Made by a program: the position numbers and the translations under genes
Shown here: one piece after another, positions 1-11,139 of the stretch
Layout of the letters: each line of letters opens with the position of its first letter
How positions within the stretch are numbered: position 1 is the first letter of the stretch
NCBI GenBank assembly: GCA_963969495.1
Contig: OZ018331.1
Coordinates: forward strand, 151,463,264 to 151,527,263
Direction of reading: 5' to 3'
Length of the DNA: 64,000 bases
Source of the DNA: Ceratothoa steindachneri
Taxonomy: Eukaryota; Arthropoda; Malacostraca; Isopoda; Cymothoidae
The notes under the pieces: model-generated
What the model was told of the DNA's origin: nothing
Database searches by the model: none
Seen by the model: only the letters and a program-made list of their open reading frames with translations

Positions 1-2
1 TC

Positions 3-245
3 ATTGCTAGGAAAGATGACCCACAACCTCGACTTGTAGAATTCCTAGCTGATCTCCTCGATGAGATAAAAAATGTGTACGGTTCCGATGCGTATGTAGA
101 TTCATTCTGCTATACGGGTCCCAAATCCTAATCGGTACGTATCCAAACAACGAGTGGGGTGAAGTATATCCTTCGTGCTAAAGTATTAACCATTAACACT
201 CAGACGAAGGATATAATCTACGATACGATGAAACGCCTAGTTTAA
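3..245 (+). pseudogene. Fragment resembling Polinton/Maverick-type DNA polymerase B, C-terminal end
   Basis: An 80-codon frame is open at the left window edge and is closed only by one internal TAA at 129-131 before its end at 243-245. Its text resembles the C-terminal thumb region of protein-primed family B polymerases of Polintons/Mavericks: an acidic 'LADLLDEI' stretch, then 'DSFCYTGPKS', which parallels the conserved 'SGGPKN' element, then a 'RAKVLTIN' strand and 'DTMKRLV'. In the family this enzyme replicates the element from a terminal protein primer. Only the end is inside the window, so palm motifs cannot be checked. The internal stop makes this a relic. An unrelated polymerase-like or unknown protein remains possible. 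Confidence 0.45.
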
Positions 246-878
246 ACCGATTGTGATAGAAAGAATGCTGATAGTCATAACCTGTATGATTTATGGATTT
301 GAGAGCCGAGGAACAGGGTGGAGTAAAAGAGGTGAGAGAGAAAAAGGTTTTGAGAATGACTTTTCGAAAACGAGTTGAACTCCCAGGGAGTTATCGAACC
401 ATACTTTTCGTTTCAAAAGGATTTTACATGACATTTAAAAAAAAAAGTTACTATACATTGAATCCCTGTCAGAAATTATGAACACTTTATGTATATAATT
501 TTTTTAATCATTTATAATATTATCTGATTAATCTGAATAAAATAAAGATGAAATAATACGCGTTATACTACCATTTTTTTAATTTGTCTACAAAATAACT
601 CATCACATTCTTTTGATCTTGTGAATAGGAAAATTCTTTTATCCTTGCCTCTTCAATCTTGATTTTCCTCATATCAGTGAGCTGATGGGAATATCATGAG
701 AGAAAGCGAAATAACAAGGGTTTGGTGTCAAATATAGCGATGTTCACCACTTTCTCACCACCATTCACCATGTTAGAATGTAATACGCATAAAACTTATC
801 CCTTCATGTACTGTGAGGATCGGATAGACCTACAAAGAAAACTGATCCATAAGCTCGTTTTTAATTTTTCACCGAAGA

Positions 879-1136
879 TTAAATCTTCAAATCCATAAAC
901 TGGAAATGTTCAAGTACTTTGTTTTCGTTATTGTAGTTGAAAGGTGGTTGGACCGACCTACTATACATAAATTCAATCCGATCAAATGTGTCTTCATGAA
1001 TAACTCGATGAAGATGATCGAAGAAATCAACCGTAGATGAGTAGTCTGGGCCAAATTTATAATCCGATCCACACATATATTCGGGTGAAAAATATTTACT
1101 AACTCTGGGTGTGATACGGTGTGGATGGAGGATCAT
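879..1136 (-). CDS. Possible small or relic coding region, unknown
   Basis: An 85-codon reverse-strand frame beginning with ATG at 1134-1136. Composition is protein-like (mixed charged and aromatic residues, for example 'HEDTFDRIEFMYS') and not low-complexity. I do not recognise it. It lies downstream of the polymerase-like fragment on the opposite strand and could be part of the same old element. A chance ORF is a real alternative at this length. Confidence 0.2.
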   Translation of the reverse strand: MILHPHRITPRVSKYFSPEYMCGSDYKFGPDYSSTVDFFDHLHRVIHEDTFDRIEFMYSRSVQPPFNYNNENKVLEHFQFMDLKI

Positions 1137-1318
1137 CTTAGAACATAAGATACACAGAGAGGTTTAGTGACAAATGATTTGAAAGATGGTAAGTAGACGG
1201 ACAATTGTAAAAAGTTATGTGGCAACTCCACTGTTATACTAATACGGGACAATACATGAACATTCAAATCGCGTTAAAGAAACCCTACCGATTTTCTCCA
1301 AAAAAGGTTACTGACCTA

Positions 1319-1480
1319 GGGTGGGTGGGGCTGGGAACATTTTAGCGACAAACCAATAAGTGTGTGTATGTGTGTCTTAGTGTAGACTTTAATTCCCTCG
1401 AAAAAATTATCACTGATATAGGGGGTGGGGGTGGCGGTGGGTCTGGGTTGAGAACATTTTCGCGACAAACCAATAAGGGG
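1319..1480. repeat. Duplicated G-rich segment with G-quadruplex-type run
   Basis: Two copies of a G-rich block followed by a shared phrase (gaacattttNgcgacaaacc) lie about 110 bp apart, near 1319-1360 and 1421-1477. The second block (1421-1446) has four G-runs of at least three separated by loops of 1, 7 and 3 bases, a canonical quadruplex pattern on the plus strand. GT-rich stretches lie beside both copies. Confidence 0.6.
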
Positions 1481-2230
1481 GAGGGGGTATACTAGGGGGG
1501 CAAGGTCATGTGTGTGTGTACGTGTTTTCATTCATGAGTATGTGCGTGTCTGTAGACTCGGACTCCATCCTTCATGTGATAGGCGGATTTTGTTTTGTTT
1601 ATTTATTTTCTTGTTAACGGAATTTAGCGAAACCGAATAGCTACGGGAGGACTCACATTTGAGGAGTTGTTTCGACATAATTTTTTTTCTAAATACTTAT
1701 TTTGGTGCTCGAAGTCAAAGGTAATCTCCGGGAGAGTCAGCTTCACTAAGGCAGCAATACACTACTTCTTTATGAAGGAAAAACAAAGAGTTCCTCAAAC
1801 CGATTATTTTCCAAGATACTTTTGCAAAAAAAAGAACAGTGGCAATTCAGCTCCTTCAATGACCGTCTGGAGAAGGCGGTAAAGGGAAAAATTAGGTCAA
1901 ATCAATTACCAGCTATGAAAATGAATTGACCAACTAGAGAATCTTGCTTTGCTGTTTCTAAAGTAAAATAAGTACCACAAAGTTTTAGAGCTTTATTATA
2001 TATAAAAAAAGACCATGAATTACTCTAAATAACTGCCCAAATAATAATCACAAGCTAGAATTAAGGAATTAGTGCAGAGAAAAGATGATCACGTAATTAA
2101 TTAATCTCTCGGGTGTGGTACAGAATGGATGAAATATTACTAATGTCCTCGGATTAAATGTATGCACAAAAGTTAAGATTACCGGGGACACAAATCACTC
2201 CATCGCGGTTCTTATGAACGCCAGTTTGAA

Positions 2231-2539
2231 ATGTCCAAGCAAGGAACAATTGTCTCTCAATACGTGACCACCAGTGAAATAAAGACTCACGCAATTTGCG
2301 ACCATAGTGGATGTGCTGAGGGCGAAACTTTTCTGTGGATGGGTCGTTAGAAGAGACAACATCTTGACGTCAAAATTTTGAAGACGGCGTCAAACAAGCA
2401 GGAGAAGAAACGACCCTTAGTTTATTATGGCGCAAACGTCGTCGAGTTAAAAAGTGGTGTATTCGGCGTACGAATGTTGACAATCTATGCAGGAATAAGG
2501 TTATATCGTGAGACTAATGTCAACGGAAGAAGGCCATGA
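2231..2539 (+). pseudogene. Coding-like relic of unknown protein
   Basis: From ATG 2231 to TGA 2537-2539 there are 102 codons with a single in-frame TAG at 2348-2350. The translation on both sides of the stop looks like real protein: first about 39 residues containing 'ICDHSGCAEGETFLWMG', then about 62 residues containing 'KRPLVYYGANVVEL' and 'GVRMLTIYAG'. I do not recognise the family. The one-stop pattern suggests a young pseudogene or relic of the unassigned left-edge element. There are no neighbours in the same frame. Confidence 0.35.
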
Positions 2540-3054
2540 ATTCCGCACATGGCTGGCGGTGGAAAAGAGTCGGTTTAATACGACGGTAGACTGTAGGAAG
2601 ACGGTAGAAAATAAATGAGTCAGATTCGCTATGAATGGTCGTTTCAAATTGAGCGAAGAGTTTTACCCTCCTTGATCCCATCTTGTAGCTGTTTCTTTTT
2701 CTTGGTCTTTTGAAATGTAGAGGGATTTTGTCCCTACAGTTTGACGCGAATGCTGACTTTAGTTTTATATATTAGTCTAGGTTGCCTTTAGTATGTTGTG
2801 AGCCTGACTTGAGTGGATTGTATTCCCATTGAGGCATCTGGTGGGCCTACACCTCGCAAAGTGGCCTGGGTGCGCTCTTCAATCTCCTGTATTGGAGTAC
2901 ATCCAAATTATAATTAAAAAAACAATAAATATTGTTATAGCACTTATTAATGACAGGTAAATTAGTAATCAGAGCCATCAGTTATATAGGGACTCGTTTG
3001 CTTATAAAATTTAATTAAAAACGCCAAGGGATCAAAATACTTTCCGGTGGTGGC

Positions 3055-6030
3055 CAGAGCGGATCCAGGGTCGGGGGGAGCCCCCATGACCAGGGAGAAA
3101 TTATACACTGTGTCTGGCTTGCAATCGCTTTTCGAGTCGGCACCTCGTGTCTCGAGTCACGGTGGACACGGCGCGTGCGCTTGACTCGCTGATCAGTCGG
3201 ATCGCGCATCCTGACTCACACGATCGGCCCTTCCGCTCTTTGTCAGCTGGCCTGAGTTGGGCATGTGCTCGCTGACATCTTTCACTTTCCACACTCTCTC
3301 TATCTCTCTTTCTCTTCTCTTCTCGCAACTACGCCAGCATAATCCCCGCGTCATCCTCTCTCTGAAACCAAAGTAAGTGATTTTTTTATCATGTATTGTT
3401 ACCAACATGGGGTGATGTGAGCGGCTGGGCTTTCCCATGCGATACATTAGTTCCCTCTCATTCACTGGGCATGTACCATGAAGCGAGCTGGGGATATGAG
3501 GATCACCTCGTTCTTCAAGACCAAAATGGTCAAAACGAGTGGTGATTGCGACCATGATGTCAATGAGCTGGAGAAACAGCCAAACACTTCGACATCGACA
3601 GCCTGTAGATCCGACAGCGAAGCCGAATCTCACCATGAGGAGCAGTAAGGCAAATAACTCACTTCTCTTTTTTCGCATGGCACACTGACACTCCTCGCAG
3701 CTCCAGTGGACGTTGCCAACTTCATTGGGAACAAGGCAGACACAGACTCCGAGAACGTGGCCTTAATCAACCAGACTTCCCCGTCTGTCGAATCGTTCCC
3801 CTTCATTGAAGAAGGTGGTCATAAGAGGCGATTCCAACCAAGCTGGTGCATCACATACCCCTGGCTAAAGTACTCGTTGTTGAAAGAGGGTAGAAACTGC
3901 GCTGCATGTGTGCTGTTTGGCGGAAATATGGACGGAGTTAGATATCATAAGCTGGGTACCTTGTGTTAAAGCCGATGTGCAAGAACAAAAAAAGCCACCG
4001 AACCGCTCAGCAGTTATAATAAACACGGATATCACGCGACAGATATGACGAAAATGGAGAGGTTTGTCAACACTTTGCGAAAACCGACGAGGGCTGTCAA
4101 TACCATGCTACAAGCGAAGAAAAAGGAGCAAATTGAGAGCCAATCTATCATTGAGAGCATCCTCTTCTGCGGACGAAATATGCTGCCTCTCCGTGGGCAT
4201 CGAGATGACGGTCCATTGGACCTCTCTATTTCGAGCAAAACGGGAGAAGGAGTCTTCAGAGCGCTTCTGTGTTATCAAACTCAGGGAGTAGATGGCGACG
4301 TCAACTGCCTCTTCACCAGCTTGCCAGCCGAGCCAACTCCACCCTCATTAGCAAAACCATTCAGGACAAGCTAATCACTACCACAGGTGGGTGACATTAC
4401 AACTTCTGTCCAAAAATAGGTCTCCTATTCCAAAAGTAGAACTCATGCTATTTTGACATTATGAGCAGGTGTCACCATAATCATATTTCGCTTTACATGT
4501 CGATTTGTGCTGGAAGAGGTCTTAGCTGGAGTGTCAAGGATATTCGGGGTGCAAATGGACGAGCCAACGGACGTCTCAAGGGAGGGCAAACCACCATTAT
4601 CCTTCGACACGTCGAAGAGGACATCAAGGAGAACTTTCTCACTTTCGTCCATGCTAAGAACCACACCGGTGAAGGCCTGGCCCAACTGCTCGTTCGCACC
4701 ATACATGGCCTAAGTTTGGACATGTCAAACTACCGGGGCCTCGGCTTCGACGGAGTGAGTGTCATGATGAAGAAGTTCAGAGCTTGTGCCGCCATCATCA
4801 TGGAGCAATACCCCCTCACCTAACCAATCCACTGCTTAAATCACCGAATGAATCTGGTGCTGACCAAGGCCTGCGATGTGAAAAAAAAGTGAAACTCGCC
4901 CTTCAAACGGTCAACGAAGTCCAGAACTTCATTTACTCCAGCAACATGCGGACGCTCCGATTCTCCAAAATAGTGAAGCTTTCCTCAGCTAAGCGGGAAA
5001 AGTTGGTTCCCTCGTGTCCCACCAGATGGGTTGAGCGGCATGATGCAGTCCTCGTGTTCATCGAGTTTCTGCCTCACATCGCGGTCTTCATGGAAGAGGA
5101 AATGATGAAGCTGGATGCCAATGCTGGCATCTTACTCACTGCGATTAAGGATCCTCGCTTTCTCATTGGGCTGGTTGTGGCGTAGTTAGTTTTGGACTAC
5201 AGACTCGAGCCGAGCAGAACCCTGCAGAAGAAGGACAGTGACTTGACATATGCGTACACACTGATTCGTGAGATCGAGACTGTTTACGCCAAGTTCAGAA
5301 ATAATGCCGAGATAAGCACTTCCACACTGTATTTGCAAAAGCCAAGGATCTCCTGATTGACGTGGACTCAGCTTACGATGATGTCCCTTTTCCCCGAGTC
5401 TGTGCACGACAGACACAGCAAGCGAATATCCTGGCCAGGTGTGCTGAGGAGTACTATCGATGCTCGGTCTATATTCCGTTCGTTGACAAAGTGATCGCCG
5501 AGCTGAAGAGAAAATTCGAGGATGATACCGTGCCAGTTGCTCTCCGGCTGAAGGAGCTTCTCAAGGGCTCAAAAGCAGACGTGGATGCCCTCCTAAATGC
5601 CGCTAAGTTCTACGAGAGCGATGTTGAGTCATTGGTTTTCGTGTAGGCGGAGGCACAGCGGTGGACAAATTCAGCTCTGGTTTTCGGGACTGTCAAGAAT
5701 GCGAAGGAGTACGCCGAGAACCATATGTTCCTGCACATTGCGAATTTCCTGACCATCTTAATGACTTCGCCAGTCTCAAATGCAGAGGCCGAACGCTCAT
5801 TGTCAGCCTCTAAACGGCTAAAGACGTACATGAGGAGCACCATTGCTAGGATCACCTCAACGGCTTCGCACTACTCGCCATCCACAATGACATTTAAGTT
5901 TCGAATGTTCAAGTGATTAATAAGTTTGTGGAGAAAACCCACCGTCTCCCTCTTCGCTTAGGCAAATGAAGAGGAACATTGGGCATGGGCCTACAACTTT
6001 GAGAGAGCCTACTCGTTGAAAATAAAAATA
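3055..6030 (+). mobile_element. Decayed hAT-superfamily DNA transposon (ZMYM1/p52rIPK-like type)
   Basis: The left end is set by a hAT-style terminus starting CAGAGCGGATCCAGGG at 3055, followed by the G-then-C-rich run usual in this group. The body is a broken transposase (see next entry). I could not find the matching right inverted terminus or an 8-bp target duplication. The right limit is placed just after the last coding similarity near 5916 and an AT-rich tail, and is approximate. Confidence 0.7.
3478..5916 (+). pseudogene. hAT transposase relic with TTF-type zinc finger
   Basis: Cut-and-paste transposase of the hAT superfamily, in pieces. 3478-3648 gives an N-terminus ('ITSFFK', then an acidic Ser/Thr linker). 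3703-3969 carries the TTF-type zinc finger ('RRFQPSWC', 'CAACVLFG'). 4020-4370 continues with 'YHATDMTKMERF' and the 'LPLRGHRDDG' signature. 4560-4823 has the RNase-H-like strand with 'HTGEGLAQLL' and 'RGLGFDGVSVM'. 4950-5185 has 'CPTRWVERHD'. 5725-5850 holds the C-terminal dimerisation motif ('TSPVSNAEAERSLSASKRLK'). These are in several frames with stops, and the segment around 4380-4450 appears missing. A GT..AG pair (3645-3700) could mark a small intron, but the phase does not fit. The copy is inactive. Confidence 0.85.
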
Positions 6031-7895
6031 CTTTTTCTATTATGTGCCTTGTTTCTTAAGTGTGCGAAATGACTTACAACTAGCCTACATCATTATAATC
6101 TACACTACATGCACATATTCATTATTTATGTCTATAACTTATCCATATGTATTCAGCACTGATTATTTGTATGATCATACATGTATTACTGGTAAAAATA
6201 TGTACCATATTTTTGCGGGACCATTGCAGGCATCCACATTAAACTAAGAATATGTCTACAAATCTGTGGTCGACGCAGTCAAAACTTTGGCGGAGTTCAT
6301 TAAATTTTATATGTAAACAACTCGCATTTAATTATTGGATCGTTTAGATTACTAATTTACACTTCATTAATAAATGTTATAACAATATATTAGTATTCTT
6401 TTTTAATTATGAAATATATGATGCTACAAATAGTATAATGTCCTCTGGGGTCACTGTAGCTTAGATAGGCTATATATGTAGAAGGCGAGCATTGATTGCA
6501 GGGGAAGTGAACAAGGAGGTAGAACACGTTTCCAGTGATAGGAGGGGGGGGGGAGGGTAAAGTTGCCTTCGTCATGGAACAGAGATCTAGGCGGAAATCG
6601 TGTGTCCCACATATTCGCTACAGCGGTCTTAACTTAATTTCACGCTTAAAAACTAGTAGGGTAATTGATTGTGAATATTATTGTCCTCAACAATCCAATG
6701 TTAATTCTATCATTAAGAGGAATGGAATTGAGGCGGTACCTGAATGTAGAATGGAGAGAGGAGACTTATAAGAAAAGTTGTCAAATTCGAGACCGCTGTG
6801 ATAACACACGAATGCTAACATAGGCTAATTTCCCCACCTTTTATTTCCAGATAGGAGGGGTAGAGAGCAAATTGCTAAAATGCTGCAACAGCTATTGTTG
6901 TTTTAGCGCTCTTACGCACCCTACTTGCTCCATGTATCTTCCATACAACAACCTCTCCCTTATCCTCAGCGTTTTTTTAGGAACCTTAAAATAAACGTTT
7001 CTTGCGGAGCGCCCTCCGTCGGCCATTCGTCGTTTATAACTTCTTTTTTTTAACTCAGTCGTTTAATAGTGTTAAAAATCAGTGCTATTTGAAATCAAGA
7101 ATTAGAATACGTATTTAGTTTAATTTCGGAATAATTAAACTCCCAAAGGCCAAATAAATTGAATTTGAATAAGTATTACGAAACAAGTTCTCTTCAACAA
7201 ACTTTTTATTCACATACGAGCATAAATGAAAGGCTCCTCCACCTACTCGAATGGAAAGACCCTTTCGCACAACCAACGTAGTTAAGCTACATTGGATATG
7301 GAGGCAAAATATGGATCAACTTTGCGACAGTTGCCAAATAATGTAGACACCGGTTGTTCGGATACGATGTTTAAAAGTAGTTCTCACTGAGATAGGCGTC
7401 AGGCTGTGGAAATCGTTAGCATGACCATCCCCAAACAAAAGAAAGAATAAATAAAAAAGAAATTAACTATAATACCAAAAAATACTGCAAAAAAAGTAGA
7501 TTTTTTTTATTAAATTCAAAGGACAAAAAATACATACGTGTAGACATGGAAATTGTCATCCTTTATTGTTGGTTTGAATTCCGTTTTGTTTGGTTTGTTC
7601 CTCTTTTTTATTTCCTTTTTCTCATATTTCTTTTTCTTTTCTTTAGTTCCTCATTATTTTCTGGAAAGGAAAATCTAATTTTTAAGTTTTCTGATTTGTT
7701 TTATATTTTTATATTTCCCGTTTTTCAGCTTTCTTTTATTTTATATCAAACTTAGCATCACCATAAATATGACCATATTTCCATCAATGAGGCCTAGATG
7801 TTGGTAGTTTGAATGGGTATCTTTTGCATTGAACTAAATCTATGTGACACTATTGAGAAAAATGCAGCCAAAAGCAAGGAGGGCATCGCCGGTAG
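5950..7895. other. No gene seen
   Basis: AT-rich sequence with a G-run near 6542-6556 and a T-rich stretch near 7560-7745. The short ORFs here are compositional. I see no coding similarity, RNA or repeat family. Confidence 0.5.
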
Positions 7896-8232
7896 TGTTT
7901 TGAAAAGTTGTTTATTTCTGGCAGATGAGGATGTGTGAAAGGTATATAGACTAATGAGTTGAAAACAGGGTACTGTTTTGAGTGCTAGAGCCCGTTAATG
8001 TGTAATTCTTCTGATTTGAAAAGTTGTTTATTTCTGGCAAATGGTGAAAGGTATATAGACTAATGAGTTGAAAACAGGGTACTGTTTTGAGTGCTAGAGC
8101 CCGTTAATGTGTAATTCTTCTGATTTGAAAAGTTGTTTATTTCTGGCAAATGGTGAAAGGTATATAGACTAATGAATTGAAAACAGGGTACTGTTTTGAG
8201 TGCTAGAGCCCGTTAATGTGTAATTCTTCTGA
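7896..8232. repeat. Three-copy tandem repeat, about 109 bp
   Basis: The phrase beginning ttgaaaagttgtttatttct and ending gttaatgtgtaattcttct occurs three times in direct tandem. The second and third copies start near 8011 and 8120, a period of 109 bp. The first copy, from about 7896, carries a few extra bases (gatgaggatgtgtg region). The copies are nearly identical, so the array is recent. No ORF runs through it. Confidence 0.9.
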
Positions 8233-8829
8233 ACCCTTTTATCCGAAATTAATTGAAATTTTAAAAGTTTTATTTCTTATATTTATTATTAAAATATAAA
8301 ATTTTGAATATGAAAAGTGAATAAAATCCATCGTCTTCTACTTTTCTGATACCAAAGGTAACAGAAGCCGCGGAGTTCGTAATTTTAATGGCTTCCGCTC
8401 CACATATCTGCTTATGAGTTTCTGTTTTTGATTATGAAATTGTTCCTGGATTTCTATCGATGTTGCAGTCCCCGTTTGCTCGCTATCCCCTTTTTCTTCC
8501 CATGTCTGTCCTGTCCATCCTCTCATTCTTCTGTTAGATGAAAATGCCTATGTTGATTACGTCAGTTAATTTTTCCTTGGCCTTTAAAACAATTTTCGTT
8601 TTGTCTATTTATATTTTTACTTTGCAGCACATCCTCTCATTCTTCCTCTGCTCAATATATGACCACGTTGGATTATATGCGCAGAAGGTTCCTTTTTCAA
8701 CAATTATTAAAAAAAAACTTTCGAAAACTCACCCATCCGCTTAATTATAACCATTAAAATTCATAATAGTTGCTATGTATATTTGAATAATGTGGCGACG
8801 CAGTAGATGAGCTGAAGTATCCTTTAGAA
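8233..8829. other. No gene seen
   Basis: AT-rich spacer between two tandem arrays. Nothing recognisable on either strand. Confidence 0.5.
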
Positions 8830-9222
8830 ATTTGCTTAGTCAACAGAATTAAGGCAAATGACCTTCAAATGAGATTTGATTTCGCGGAAATTTGCCTTCT
8901 TGCGTTTTTTGTTCATGGATGTTTGCTTAAATGCATCTCGGTCACCCATGGGTGATCGAGGGTTGATCGATGGTTTCATCTCGGTCACCCATGGTTGATC
9001 GATGCTTGCAATTTTGCTTAGTCAACAGAATTAAGGCAAACTACCTTCGAATGAGATTTGATTTCGCGGAAATTTGCCTTCTTGCGTTTTTTGTTCATGA
9101 ATGTTTGCTTAATTGCATCTCGGTCACCCATGTTTGATCGATGGTTGCATCTCGGTCACCCATGGTTGATCGATGGTTGTATGTCGGTCACACATGGTTA
9201 ATCGATGGTTATGAGGGCGATA
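8830..9222. repeat. Nested tandem duplication with a 32-bp minisatellite
   Basis: A block of about 180 bp beginning tttgcttagtcaacagaatt is present at about 8830 and again at about 9013. Each block ends in tandem units of about 32 bp built on catctcggtcacccatggtt plus gatcgatggttg, with two units after the first block and three or more after the second. This is higher-order tandem structure: short units inside a longer duplicated unit. Confidence 0.8.
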
Positions 9223-9360
9223 ACCAAGAGATGCTTGATCTCGCATCGTCCCCCACTTCTTCGTCAAGATGCCAAGGAGCCGGGCTTGATTGGGATTTCA
9301 ACGGACTCTTCTTCTATGTGGGTATTATTTGCTCAATGGGATTGGCTTGGTATTTTCAGG

Positions 9361-10192
9361 TGTTTGTCCTGTTCGTATTTTTGAGTGTTTGTGCTGTTCG
9401 AATTTTCGAGTGTTTGTGTCGTTCGTGTTTTTTAGTGTTTGTGCTGCTCGTATTTTCAAGTGTTTGTACTGTTCGTAATTTCGAGTATTTGTGCCGTTCG
9501 TATTTGCAGGTGTTTGTCCTGTTCGTATTTTGAGTATTTGTACTGTTCGTATTTTCGAGGGTTTGTGTCGTTCATATTTTTTAGTGTTTGTGCTGTTCGT
9601 AATTTGTATTTTAAGTGTTTGTGCTGTTCGTATTTTCGAGTGTTTGTGCCGTTCGTTTTTCGAGTGTTTGTACTGTTCGTATTTTTGAGTATTTGTGCCG
9701 TTCGTATTTTCGAGTGTTTGTTCTGTTCTTATTTTTTAGTGTTTGTGCTGTTCATATTTTGTATTTTTTAGTGTTTGTGCTGTTCGTATTTTGTATTTTT
9801 AAGTGTTTGTGCCTTTCGTATTTTCAAGTGTTTCCGACGTTCGTATTTTCGAGTGTTTATGATGTTCGTATTTTCGAGTGTTTGTGATTTTCGTATTTTC
9901 GACTATTTGTGCCGTTCGTATTTTTTAGTGTTTGTCCTGTTCGTATTTTCAAGTGCTTGTGCCGTTCGTATTTTCGGGTGTTTGTGTCGTTCGTATTTTT
10001 GAGTGTTTGTGCTGTTCGTATTTTGTATTTTCAGGTGTTTGTGTTCCGTTTTTCCGAGTGCTTGTGCCGTTCGTATTTTCGAGTGTTTATGATGTTCGTA
10101 TTTTCGAGTGTTTGTGATTTTCGTATTCTTGAGTGTTTGTGCTGTTCGTTTTTCGAATGTTTGTGCTGTTCGTATTTTTGAGTGTTTGCGCC
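9361..10192. repeat. 25-bp minisatellite, about 33 units
   Basis: The unit tgtttgtgctgttcgtattt + tcgag repeats with a 25-bp period; units 1-3 start at 9361, 9386 and 9411. Substitutions cluster at a few positions (gtgctg/gtgccg/gtcctg; cgag/tgag/ttag). Some units are expanded by an extra gtattttgtatttt insertion (near 9606, 9766, 9796 and 10026), and one block near 9840-9890 recurs near 10070-10125, showing higher-order copying. Because 25 is not a multiple of three, reading frames cycle every 75 bp, so the long Cys/Phe/Val-rich ORFs here are artefacts. Confidence 0.95.
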
Positions 10193-10309
10193 CCATTTGT
10201 ACGATTTTTTTCTAGAGGTTTAAAATACTCATGTCTCAGTGGAAGATGATTATATGAGGACAAATCCTAGCCCAGACTTGTTTTACGGTAGATAAAAAAA
10301 GCGCGATTG

Positions 10310-10435
10310 AAGACCCTTGAACCCTTGAACGCCTTTTGAACACCGTTGAACACATTTAACACCTTCGAACACTTTTAGAACACTTTTGAGCATCATTCCA
10401 ACACCTTAACCTCATTTTGAACAATCTTTTCTAAA
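10310..10435. repeat. Degenerate 11-12-bp tandem repeat (gaacacNttt)
   Basis: About ten imperfect units of the type ttgaacaccttt run from 10310 to about 10435. Divergence between units is high, so it is older than the neighbouring 25-bp array. Confidence 0.7.
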
Positions 10436-10559
10436 TTAGTGTTGTGAAAGTAGAAGCGATGTGGCTTAGATTACGTAGAAAGCAAAGGAAACTTTGCAGA
10501 CATTAGCAACTTGGGCTTCGCGAGATAGTTGACGATCAAAGGTGACGCAGAGATTTTTA

Positions 10560-11090
10560 TAACATGTCGGAAAGATTAAGCGGGGATGCAATAAAGTGCC
10601 TCTCCTTGATTTTAGATTGGAAGTTCGGATCAATGTTGGAGGAGGATCCGGGCTGACACCAGCCCTTCAGAGACTTTAGAAAGGAGCGAGAGTTTGTCGG
10701 AGCATTGACGTGTTCAACCAGTTTGTTTTAGGTTTGAGCGAACAGCAATATGCTTGAAATCAGATGGTACTCCACCAGAGGAGAGGGAGATGTTAAATAT
10801 ACCAATGGGGTGAGAGAGACTGAGAAGAGATTTGGAAAGAAGTCAAAAGAGATAATTAGATTAACAATACTGTGTGGTCGGATCTATGAGAGAATATGCT
10901 GGGGATGTTAAAATCGCCAAGATTAAGCGAGTCGGAGGTGAGATTAGAGGACACAGATGAAGAAATTCTACCAAATCAGAAGAAACTGTCAGATAGGTGA
11001 CAGAGTAGACGGTATATAATTTCAATTTTGAGAGAAATAACTTTAAGGCCAAAGGGACGAATGGAATTTCTAATCTTTGGGAGAGTAGGG
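10560..11090 (-). pseudogene. LINE relic: endonuclease and reverse transcriptase fragments
   Basis: Reading the reverse strand, 11090 to 10870 gives a piece of APE-type endonuclease: 'RPFGLKVISLKIE' and the 'LGDFNIP' core containing the active-site Asp-Asn. About 100 bp further (10830-10740) comes 'SGGVPSDFKHIAVRS', which matches the entry into the reverse transcriptase of Jockey/CR1-group LINEs. Several frame changes and stops interrupt it. It is a separate, older lineage from the SGNH-domain LINEs elsewhere in the window and lies on the opposite strand. Confidence 0.5.
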
Positions 11091-11139
11091 CGGAAGGAGA
11101 GGGGGGCAGGAGATACCAATCCCTGTGGTTATTGGTATG

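Larger units (their letters stand above)
246..3054. other. Mostly unassigned sequence
   Basis: About 2.8 kb, AT-rich. Apart from the weak reverse ORF, the G-rich duplication and the coding-like relic listed separately, I see no recognisable gene, RNA or repeat. Since it follows a Polinton-like polymerase end it could be the rest of that element, but I could not recognise integrase, ATPase, protease or capsid motifs. Confidence 0.4.

Noticed and set aside
3645..3700. GT..AG pair as a small intron in the hAT transposase
   Set aside because: Splicing it would join the flanking coding segments in the wrong phase, so a frameshift explains the data equally well.
9439..10196. Several overlapping ORFs rich in Cys, Phe and Val, and a reverse-strand Lys/Thr/His-rich ORF
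   Set aside because: They are translations of the 25-bp minisatellite, whose period is not a multiple of three. Frames recur every 75 bp without selection on any of them.
7896..10435. CRISPR-like array
   Set aside because: Units are contiguous tandem repeats without unique spacers, and the genome is eukaryotic.
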